DNA of 64,000 nt from Notamacropus eugenii (lineage: Eukaryota > Chordata > Mammalia > Diprotodontia > Macropodidae), in contig NC_092874.1 in NCBI RefSeq assembly GCF_028372415.1, positions 240,414,069 to 240,478,068 on the forward strand. The letters are read 5' to 3'. Below are positions 56,321 to 64,000 of this stretch, in pieces (position 1 is the first letter of the stretch; every line of letters starts with the position of its first letter). The notes beneath the pieces were generated by a model, which was given only the letters and a program-made list of their open reading frames with translations, was not told the origin of the DNA and searched no databases. The translations under genes and the position numbers were made by a program.

Positions 56321-56322
<2 letters not shown>

Positions 56323-56400
<78 letters not shown>

Positions 56401-56404
56401 TATA
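56323..56404. repeat. Long (TA)n microsatellite
   Basis: Over 35 nearly perfect TA units. Prone to cruciform formation and to length variation. Confidence 0.95.
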
Positions 56405-56409
56405 ATAAA

Positions 56410-57925
56410 CATATACATGTGTATATAACTCGAGGGATTTATCCTTATCTTACTCACCTCTTTTGATGCAGTCACAGAATGTAATTCCACATAATGAGAT
56501 GTTAACATGTCAACAAAATTCATTCCATATCCTGATCTCTTTATAAGGTGCAAATACTTCTCTAATTGGGTCAAGAAGGGAACAAAGTAATTGACTCAGT
56601 AAGAGGTTCATCACACTTCTGGATCTTTAAATGGCTGAGCTCTGGATGAGAATGAGCAGGGAGCTATAAAGACTCCTGCAGTATTATCACAGAGCAGCAA
56701 GGTAGGAAGGGAAATTTCTCTTCTCCTTTCTCCCCCTACCCACCAGCCACATTGTCAGAGCTACGGAACTACCAGAAGCACTATATCCATCAGGCAGTAT
56801 ACTCTAGATTGGTAGGGATGTAGAGACAGTCACCCAAGGAAAGAAGCGGCTTTTCTTCTCACTTCCTGGCAATTAAGAGTCAGACTATAAAGAGTTAACA
56901 GATTCTGGAAACCCCCGTCCAGATATTTTTCCAACAAGCAAGCTGTGCCCTGAGTTTGACATAATGACAATCCTTTGCTCTCACCCTCTGAATGATCTAT
57001 TGCTTTGACCAGTACCAGGTATTCTCTGAGCTCAGACAAAATCACACAAGTTCCAGCTGTGAAGCCCTGCTGTGAATCAAACTTGTCACGTTGTTGCTAT
57101 TAACTCTCACTGTCAGGTCTACAGCTCACTGCGTTGTCATTGATATTAGCATTGCTTAGAAATTAAATTTGTCTGGTTCCTGATCCTCCTGTCTGTAGCC
57201 TGCTCTGTTCAGCTCTGGTCTTCCACAGGTTAAGAAGCCAGTTTGGTGGCGCTGATGCTCAGCATGTGGCAAGAATGAATAGAGAAGGGACTTCTATCTT
57301 GCAGCAGAACTAGGAGTTAGGAGCTGCCTTTACCACACTAATTTCTCTGTATCTGTGTCTGTGCTCATGCATGCAACACTACCACTTAAATTTGAACCCA
57401 TCCTTCTGATAGACACTGTGTAAGAGAGTGTACCCTAAGCATTTGTAACTACTGTTCTTGCAGTTCAATCTGAATAAATGATTTGCTGAAAGCTGGTTAT
57501 TAATTGAAGCACCACATTAATTGTGGGGACTCCTGTACTTCAGTAGTATTAGTCTGGGGTACATGGAGTGTTCAGAGAAGACTAGCACCTCTGGTGCGAG
57601 GGCTTGCTGAGCCATTTTCACTTTTGGTATCCACCTGTTACCCAACTCTCACCTGTGGCTCCAAGAAGCTGTAGCATGTGCAGTCCCCACACCCTGGTAA
57701 AACCATCTTGGCAGATGGACTAAACCAGGTTCAGTGTAACAGACAAATCTCAAACCTATTTGTGAGTTAGGGGGATGTCTACCCCAAGCATGTGAAGAAT
57801 TCCTCAGCAGAATGGGCAGATGAGAACAATTTTTTCCAATGGCCATGAAGGCAGTTGAAGCAGGTACCATGGAGCACTTAGACATTGCAGATGCCAAGAT
57901 GATCCACTGCATCCCATGACTTTTG
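56410..57925. other. Unassigned region, possible old LTR
   Basis: 'gagctataaagactcctgca' near 56662 is TATA-like. 'aatctgaataaatgatttgc' near 57468 is a polyadenylation-like signal, and 'gtttggtggcgctgatgctc' near 57241 resembles the start of a primer-binding region. These hints fit a decayed retroviral fossil, but no ends or duplication could be set. Confidence 0.25.
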
Positions 57926-57929
57926 ATTT

Positions 57930-58065
57930 GCCACTGGACTTTAATCTCTAGAAGGGAGAGTGAGGTTAATGACTTTGTGTGTAACCCTGCCTCACTTAAA
58001 TACAATTCATGGCAAGTCAAGACATAACTCCATGTCAAAAACTAAAGACAAACAACAGTATTATT
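57930..58065 (+). repeat. Unit-W SINE fragment
   Basis: 'gccactggactttaatctct', 'gagagtgaggttaatgactt' and 'tacaattcatggcaagtcaa', ending 'aaagacaaacaaca'. Confidence 0.7.
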
Positions 58066-58107
58066 AGTCCAAGACCAGAAAATATCATCACCATCCAGTA
58101 GGGATTT

Positions 58108-58915
58108 TTTTTATTTTCCTTTAAAAATTCTTTTTGTTCCCTTTTCTTTTTTTTTACATTAATCATATTTATGAAACAAAACAAGTATTTCAATAAAAAT
58201 ACAATAAAGTACAATAAAATAATACAAAAAGTACAATAAAGTACAATAAAAAAAGATAATTGTACATGAAACTGCAGATCTAAGAACTTGCTATTCCTTT
58301 CAAATGTAGAACAAAATTATCATGTAAATTTTTTTCTTCTTTTTTTTGTATCCTGCCTCTGCCCCACCCTAGAGATGGCTACCATTATACACAAACAGGG
58401 CTGTATGTGTATGTATGTATATATGTATGTATGTAAAATTATTCTATACATACTTCTATCAGTTCTTTCTCTGGATGCAGATAGCATCTTTCTTCATATG
58501 TCCTTTATAGGTATTCATAATAGTCAAAATAACTTATTCATTCAAAGTTGTTCTTAAAACAATATTGCTGTTTCTGTATGCAATGTTCTGTTGCTTCTAC
58601 TCATTTCATTCTTCATTATTACATGAAAATCTTTCCATGTTTTTCTAAGATATGGAGCTCATCATTTCTTATAATGCAGTAGCATTTCATCATAATTATA
58701 TGGCACAACTTGTTAAACCATTCCCCAACTGATGAGCATCCTTGCAATTTCCAGTTCTTTGCCACCACAAAGAGGGCTACTATAAACATTTTAGAACGTA
58801 ATAAGTTCTTTTTCTTTTTCCTTAATCATCTTTGTAAATAGACTTAGTAATGGTATTGCTCAATCAAAAGATATGAGTAGTTTAACTACTCTTTGGGAAC
58901 AATTTTAGGTTGCTC
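58108..58915 (-). repeat. L1 ORF2 end and 3' UTR (antisense)
   Basis: On plus: T-rich start, 'taaaccattccccaactgat', 'gagcatccttgcaatttcca', 'tttgccaccacaaagagggc' and 'tagtaatggtattgctcaat'. This is the reverse complement of the region encoding the GEWLNKLW and PxDPAIxLLG blocks. A TATG/TGTA microsatellite lies inside (58400-58435). Confidence 0.75.
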
Positions 58916-59730
58916 TGAAGGAGTCATGAAGAGTCATCCTGATTCATATCTTGCCTCTGCAGCCAGATGACTCCAGAGAAGAAAGTGAGGCTGGCGACTT
59001 CGTATAGCCCTCCCTCCCTTAAATCCAATTCACTTCCAAGTCATGCCATCACCTTCCTGATGCTATAGTCCTCTTCAAGAATGAAGGATAAAGAACCTGT
59101 AAGTAGTACAGACTGCCCCACTGGGGACCCAAGTGACCAGTTCCAGTTGGACAATACAGCTCTTCCCTCCCTTTCTTCCTCCCGTCCTCTCCTCTTGTCT
59201 TCTCTCTGGGTGTTGCCTCAGTCAAACTGAGAGCTGAGAAAGATCTTGGATCCAAAAGGCTGCTAGAACTGGTATGCTTTCCTGTTTTTATGTCATCTTA
59301 TAAACAGCTATGCTTTTTTTTTTCTTTAAGGCTGTTATAACTTCTGATTTAATTTGTGGCTTTGGAAGAGCTTTCCCTTACATAAAGTCTTTGATCAATC
59401 CTAACTACTGTGCATTGCTTATATTCATTGCTATTATATACTGTCCTTTCCATTCCCAATGCCACTATCTTAGTCTAGGTTCACTTCACAACTTCTTATT
59501 ATAATAATCTTCTCCTTTTCATTAATCTCTGTTTTTCCCACTGCATCCAAAGACACCTGCAGTTGTCCTGATCTATATCTGGCCACTGGATTCAGATGGC
59601 ACCAGAGGTGAAAGTGAGATTGGTGACTTTGCATAGCCCTCCCTCACTTGATTCCAATTCACTTGCATGTCATGACATCACCTTCTTGATGTCATGGTCC
59701 TCTTTGAGAAAGAAGGAGAAACGGCAGCAG
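58915..59730 (+). repeat. Unit W - linker - unit W composite, copy 1
   Basis: Left W (58930-59098): 'gccagatgactccagagaag' to 'cctcttcaagaatgaaggat'. The linker holds 'actgccccactggggaccca', 'gttggacaatacagctcttc' and 'gggtgttgcctcagtcaaac'. Foreign sequence of about 250 bp lies at about 59262-59515. Right W (59520-59730): 'actgcatccaaagacacctg' to 'tcctctttgagaaagaagga'. The same order occurs at 61976-62728. Confidence 0.65.
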
Positions 59731-59734
59731 CAGC

Positions 59735-60262
59735 TGAGAGAAATGATTATTAATAACCAATTATGGGGGCAGATATAGGCTTTTCCCCCTGTTCTGTTTC
59801 CTTGGTCAAAACTCAGCCTTTGAAGGACATTACTTACCTCTGCCAAAAATTTACCCCACCTAGACCATCTTTTCTAAGATTTCCTGCTAAGTGTGTTCCA
59901 CTAAAGCAAGTTTGGGTGGAAGTAGACCCTTTATCTAGATTGCCCGAGGCTTGGGATGGTCTGAGTGTAGAGTTTAGTCTCTTTGTCCAAGAGTGACATG
60001 ACGTCACTCTCTCAACCTCTCATTGGAATAAGCCCATATTCCTTCATATTCCCAACTCATATTCCTTCTCTCATTGTTGATTGCCACCCTTTGGAACATC
60101 CACTTTTCCAAAGGTATGGAGGCTTTGAGCCTGTCACCAGGATGGTCTTTGGCATTCAAGAGTGCCACTAACCTCTTTTATTAATAAAATGCTAGCATTA
60201 TTAATCAAATGATTAATTACCCAGAAATTATGTCTCTGGAACTTTTTAAATGTCATATTACA
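59735..60262 (+). mobile_element. Retroviral LTR fossil, family A, copy 3
   Basis: Starts TGAGAGAAATGATTATTAAT, includes 'tttccttggtcaaaactcag', 'gtccaagagtgacatgacgt', 'tgttgattgccaccctttgg' and 'ttattaataaaatgctagca', and ends near 'tgtcatattaca'. Matches 42307-42772 (minus) and, less well, 7161-7788. It abuts the unit-W composite. No internal region. Confidence 0.75.
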
Positions 60263-60264
60263 CA

Positions 60265-60538
60265 ATATCTTCAGTTTGTATGTGTATTGTAATATTTGTG
60301 TATGTTCAGTTTGCAGTGGGCAAAGAGGAAAGGGAGATGCTAGTAGCTGGCTAGGCAAACGCACAGGATTTAAATATTTGAGATAAAGAATCTTCATAAC
60401 TGGGAACATCAGGAGCCATTTCTGATAGGCCTCCTAGTTACGATTTTATTAGTAACTATGTTTTATATAATCACTTTCAAAATAGCAGAGAAAGTGAGCC
60501 ATCTGGATTGGCCATTTTTGCCCCTTCTTTGGTGAGAC
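60265..60538. other. No recognisable feature
   Basis: No gene or repeat seen. Confidence 0.4.
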
Positions 60539-60541
60539 TGC

Positions 60542-60802
60542 AAGGGCAGCTAGGTGGTACAGTGGATAGAGAGCCAGGCCTGGAGTCAGGAAGACTCATA
60601 TTCTTGAGTTCAAATATGGCCCCAGACACTTACTATTTGACCCTGGCCAAGTCACTTAACCCTGTTTGCTTCAGGTTCCTCATCTGTAAAATGAGCTAGA
60701 GAAGAAAATGGCAAATCACTCCAGTATCTTTGCTAAGTAAACCCTAAATGTAATCATGAAGTGTCAGACATGACTGAAAAACAAGTGAACAACAACAAGT
60801 AA
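60542..60802 (+). repeat. Full-length RTE-tailed CORE-SINE
   Basis: Best kept copy: 'agggcagctaggtggtacag', 'ggcctggagtcaggaagact', 'ctggccaagtcacttaaccc', 'ttcctcatctgtaaaatgag', 'gtgtcagacatgactgaaaa', then 'acaacaacaa'. Confidence 0.95.
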
Positions 60803-60804
60803 AA

Positions 60805-61178
60805 CCTTCAAGAAGAAAAGGATGGACCAAGGTAGTGACAGTAATCAAAGGTAAAGTTATGCTCTTGGGGTGCCCAGTTTGGGGGAGGAAGGAAGAGAGA
60901 GAGAGATATTTTAACATTTGTGTAATTGATTTGATTAGATTAACTGTTGATTCATTAATGCATCATTGTTTTGATTTACTAACTCACTTAGATAATATTT
61001 ATTATTTCTAACAAAGATTAATATACTAGTCACTAATCAACAAACTAATCTAACAGCCTCTACGGGGAATGTAAGAAGTCAATACAAGTTGAATTTTAGA
61101 ATTTCCATTAAGTAATTCCTATTACCTATATTCCTTAGCCTAGACCTAACCACTGTCATATCCCTTGGAAACCTCATT
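60805..61178. other. No recognisable feature
   Basis: A (GA)n run at 60890-60906 and AT-rich DNA. No gene. Confidence 0.4.
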
Positions 61179-61179
61179 A

Positions 61180-61646
61180 CCAGGTGTATTGCTCAGGCAA
61201 TATTCACAGTACCAAAGGTGACTATGAATATGCCATTGTAGTTTGGAATCACAAAGTATAACAGATTTTCCATACAAAGGCAGAAGAAAAATATTTATTC
61301 AGACACCAGAAAGTCAAATCCCAAAACCAGAAAGCCAAATCTGTCATAGTAGACAAGAAGTCAATACACATTATCACTGCTGGACAAAGCCATTCCCAGG
61401 CCTCCCCCTGCTTGCTGTGTCCTTTCCACAAACACTCAGTAGCCTGCTTGCCTGTGTCCTCTCTCTCCCTCCACCCTAACTGCTCTCAATTACTTCCTCT
61501 CAGTTCTGCTCCACTCTTCCTGTTCCACCCATTCAGCAAGTTCCTCCCATGACATGTGACTTAGGCTTCCAGGTGATTTAAGCAGGTCACATGGGCCTAT
61601 TAATGAATGGGAAAGATCTTCCCATTTAAATTACCATTACACCAGG
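61180..61646 (-). mobile_element. Solo LTR, family B, 5-bp duplication
   Basis: The LTR spans 61185-61641 (457 bp), minus strand, with TGTA...TACA termini. It is flanked by the perfect 5-bp duplication CCAGG (61180-61184 and 61642-61646). On minus: 'tgtaatggtaatttaaatgg', 'ttcccattcattaataggcc', 'gaacaggaagagtgga' and 'ctgaataaatatttttctt'. It pairs with 8232-8738. A 5-bp duplication is usual for class III (ERVL-like) elements. Confidence 0.85.
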
Positions 61647-61649
61647 AAA

Positions 61650-61880
61650 CTCCTCATCCTTCCACTTTGGTACTCATGTTTCATCAGTAATCCCAGCATC
61701 CTCTATTTCAGGGATGAATAAAGGAGTAAAGGTGAATGGAGATGTATTCCCAAAACCTCTATTTATAAAGAGGGTCCCCAGGCCAGCCAACTCTTCATTT
61801 CTCACCAGCTGCAATCCTTGGACTAGACTCCACCTTCCCCTCCCCCACCTCAAGCTGAGTACCCAGCTTTTCTGCTTTCA
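61650..61880. other. No recognisable feature
   Basis: C-rich stretch near 61830-61850 only. Confidence 0.4.
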
Positions 61881-61884
61881 TAGA

Positions 61885-61975
61885 CCTTAAGCTTGTCAAA
61901 ATGAAGAACTGTGTATCTTTTTTATCCCCAGCACTTAGCGCAGCACCTGATACATAGTAAATGTTTAATAAATGT
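61885..61975 (+). repeat. L2 LINE 3' terminus
   Basis: 'cttgtcaaaatgaagaactg', 'cccagcacttagcgcagcac' and 'agtaaatgtttaataaatgt'. Confidence 0.75.
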
Positions 61976-62728
61976 CAAGGTCCTCTTGGAAAACAAAGGA
62001 CAAACAACAACTTGTGAGTATCATGGGCTGCCCCACCGGGGACCCAACTGGCTACTGACAGTTGGGCAATGCAGCCTTTCCCTTCCTTTTCTTCTTCCTC
62101 TCCCTCTGTCCACATAGGGTATCATACCCTTACCTGCAGGTGCTCTGCCCAAACAAATGTAAATTTTCATTGTTGAAACCCCATAAGATATTTTAGGTTT
62201 TATGGGCTAGATTTCTTTCTTTAGGACCAACAAGCCTTAAACCCAAATCACTCTGGCTCTCATTGATTGACCAATAATAATAGATCCAAGCCCAAGCCCA
62301 CTGGGTCGTTGTTTGGACCCTGCTTACTCACGGTGAATGTAAATAGCAATTGTTTCTGTTTTGGGCCAGAAACCTTGAGGGTCTTCCCCTCCCAGATTGA
62401 TTTTTTTTTTAACTAGGTAAAAGAGGTCATTCTTTGCCTCATTCCTTACCTTGCCTTAATCATTGAATGGGTGTTGCCTCAGTCAAACTGAGACCTGGGA
62501 AAGACCTTAGCTTAAAAAGGTTAGGGTCTCTCACTGCATCCAAGGCCATCTCCAATCATTCTGATCTATCTCTTGCCACTGGATCCAGATCGCTCTGGAG
62601 GAGAAAGTGAAGGTGGTGATTTTGCAAAAGTATTCCTCATTTAAATTCAATGCACTTGCAAGTCATGCATCATCTTCCTGAAGTTATGGCCCTCTTTGAG
62701 AACAAAGGACCAACCACAATAAATGTTT
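61976..62728 (+). repeat. Unit W - linker - unit W composite, copy 2
   Basis: Left W is only its 3' end ('gtcctcttggaaaacaaagg', then 'acaaacaacaac'). The linker runs 62010-62520 with 'gctgccccaccggggaccca', 'ttttaggttttatgggctag', 'gcaattgtttctgttttggg' and 'gggtgttgcctcagtcaaac'. Right W runs 62520-62728, ending 'ctttgagaacaaaggacc'. Confidence 0.65.
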
Positions 62729-62729
62729 A

Positions 62730-63020
62730 CTGATTTATTGACTGAAGACATAGAATGGAGTAGAGGAACTGGCAGAATTCTGTGTTGGGGGCAGTGCTAA
62801 GCCCCCTAAGGATGAGATATTAGAAAGCAACACATGCAGCAATTCTAGAATTACAAGAGAAGACAGACTGGAAAGTACCTCCCTCAACTAACTCCAAAAA
62901 GCCAGGGAAGGAGATATCTTTAAAATATTTTTTTTTAAATGCTCAGAAACCTGTTTCTCTTCAGCAGAGATGGTTCTACTACTGAAAAATCTCTCCATTT
63001 GCACCAGGGGTCAGTAAATC
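62730..63020. other. No recognisable feature
   Basis: Short A/T runs, no gene. Confidence 0.4.
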
Positions 63021-63024
63021 AGCT

Positions 63025-63275
63025 AGCATGTACTACATATCTACTACAAGCTAGACATTGTCTAAGGGCAAGGAATTCAAATCCACCCCTCCACCCAAAA
63101 AAATGCAAAAAAAAATCCTGGCTTTCAAAGAGCTCACAATATAATGTAGTAGATACTATGAAAACAACAACGTACAAACACAATATAACAGTTTGGATCA
63201 GAGGGTACTCTCAGAAGGCACTGAAAATAAGGATGCCTGTGAAAGGCTTCTTACAGAAAGGAGAACTTTACTCCA
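63025..63275 (-). repeat. L2 LINE 3' end (antisense)
   Basis: 'tactacatatctactacaag', 'gctttcaaagagctcacaat', 'tcagagggtactctcagaag' and 'gaaaggcttcttacagaaag'. Confidence 0.75.
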
Positions 63276-63404
63276 GGGTTGCCAACCATTTCCAGTCCAC
63301 CTATTTCTTAGCTTTTCACAGGCAACCTTTCTGTATCCCCATTCAATATGAAAGGAAATAAACTCTAAATTTTACTATTAATATGTACACAGGAAAATAA
63401 AGAT

Positions 63405-63533
63405 TAATAGTGGAGTGAGTCCCGCATTTGGAGTAAGAAAGACATAAGTCCAAGTCTTGTCTTAGATACTAGCTCTGAGATGCTGAGAAAGGAATACCCT
63501 CTCAGCTTCAGTTTCCTCATCTTTAAAATGACA
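63405..63533 (+). repeat. MIR/CORE-SINE fragment
   Basis: 'aagacataagtccaagtctt', 'cagcttcagtttcctcatct' and 'ttaaaatgacaat'. Confidence 0.6.
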
Positions 63534-63534
63534 A

Positions 63535-63775
63535 TGGCAGCTAGGTGGTGAAGTGCATAGAGTGCCAACCCGAGAGTCAGGAAGACTCATCTTGAGTTTA
63601 AATTTGACTTCAGACACTTACTAGATGTGTGACCCTGAGCAAGTCACTTAATGCTATTTGCCTGTTCAAAAAACTAGCAGGAGAAGTGACAAACCACTCC
63701 AGTATCTTTACCAGGAAAACCCCCAACGGGGTCATGAAGAGTCAGACATGACTGAAACGACTGAACAAAAACAAA
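63535..63775 (+). repeat. Full-length RTE-tailed CORE-SINE
   Basis: 'ggcagctaggtggtgaagtg', 'gtgtgaccctgagcaagtca', 'accactccagtatctttacc', then the tail 'ggggtcatgaagagtcagac' and 'actgaacaaaaacaaa'. Confidence 0.95.
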
Positions 63776-63791
63776 ATGACAATAATAATAG

Positions 63792-64000
63792 TGATGAGGT
63801 TCAGACTCTGGGAGCCTCCTTGAGCTCCCCTTGAATCTTCCCACTTAATCTGGCCTTTCTTACTCAAATCTAATCTTCCCATTTGTTCAGGCAGTCTCAG
63901 GAAGCCCATGGGCTTTTCATTATCATTTCAGGTCTCTGTTGCACTCCCCACCCTTGATCCCATCAACCCCATACCCATACTGCCCCTATCAAGATCTCTG
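63792..64000 (+). mobile_element. Retroviral LTR, family C, cut by window end
   Basis: Begins TGATGAGGTTCAGACTCT, as the solo LTR at 44393 does, and follows it (ccttgagctcccc, tctggcctttct, actcaaat) before drifting. It sits in an AAT-type simple repeat next to a SINE tail. Whether it is a lone LTR or the start of a longer provirus fossil cannot be seen here. Confidence 0.8.

Noticed and set aside
56640-57490. A provirus fossil with LTR and primer-binding site
   Set aside because: TATA-like, AATAAA-like and 'tttggtggcgc' words are present, but no LTR ends, no duplication and no second copy were found. Kept only as a weak hint.
62939-63361. 140-codon plus frame
   Set aside because: It runs through an antisense L2 end and an A-rich stretch.

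Overview
The window looks like a stretch of marsupial nuclear genome. I could not tell which species. The case rests on its repeats. There are many copies of a tRNA-derived CORE/MIR-type SINE whose tail matches the end of an RTE/BovB-like LINE. A second CORE-SINE ends in an (AC)n tail. L1 3' ends are of the type common in marsupials. There is a half-L1 (HAL1) and a thick layer of old L2, MIR and CR1/L3. AT content is high, and no host gene with clear exons is present. I read it as intergenic or deep-intronic DNA. Nothing prokaryotic (operons, Shine-Dalgarno sites, CRISPR) is seen.

Layout. 0-7 kb: L2, MIR and SINE copies, an RTE/BovB-like 3' end (4945-5205) and an unexplained 56-codon minus-strand frame (1903-2073). 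7-9 kb: two retroviral LTR fossils of different families. 9-13 kb: an old L1 3' end followed by a 7SL RNA retrocopy. 13-26 kb: an unclassified repeat (13553-13745) whose second copy (from 24461) is split by a solo LTR (24607-25168); another solo LTR with a clean 6-bp target duplication (16289-16872); a long L2 carrying reverse-transcriptase remnants (25238-26370). 26-30 kb: mostly single-copy AT-rich DNA, RTE-like and L1 fragments. 30-31.8 kb: a processed SSR4 (TRAP-delta) pseudogene with a long 3' extension, bounded by a near-identical duplication of about 13 bp. 32.4-36.5 kb: a plus-strand L2 split by a minus-strand HAL1 of 2233 bp with a perfect 14-bp target duplication. 40.8-43.7 kb: an older L1 5' half (5' UTR plus ORF1) split by an LTR and by a chimeric SINE with a 13-bp duplication. 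44.4 kb and 63.8 kb: two copies of another LTR family, the second cut by the window end. 48-50 kb: a 1.6-kb L1 ORF2/3' UTR fragment. 57.9-62.7 kb: SINEs, a minus-strand L1, two more LTRs, and two loci with the same unit-linker-unit repeat architecture.

No genes working together can be described. The only gene-derived sequences recognised are the SSR4 retrocopy and the 7SL RNA retrocopy, both dead. LINEs (L1, RTE, L2) supplied the machinery and SINEs, 7SL, SSR4 and HAL1 were the cargo. The nesting gives a relative chronology: L2/MIR/CR1 oldest, then older L1, then RTE-tailed SINEs and the LTR families, with HAL1 and the SSR4 retrocopy later. I did not find a convincing new biological system. 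The best leads are the SSR4 read-through retrocopy, the intact-ended HAL1, the unit-linker-unit repeat, the chimeric SINE, and two short coding-looking minus-strand frames I could not identify.
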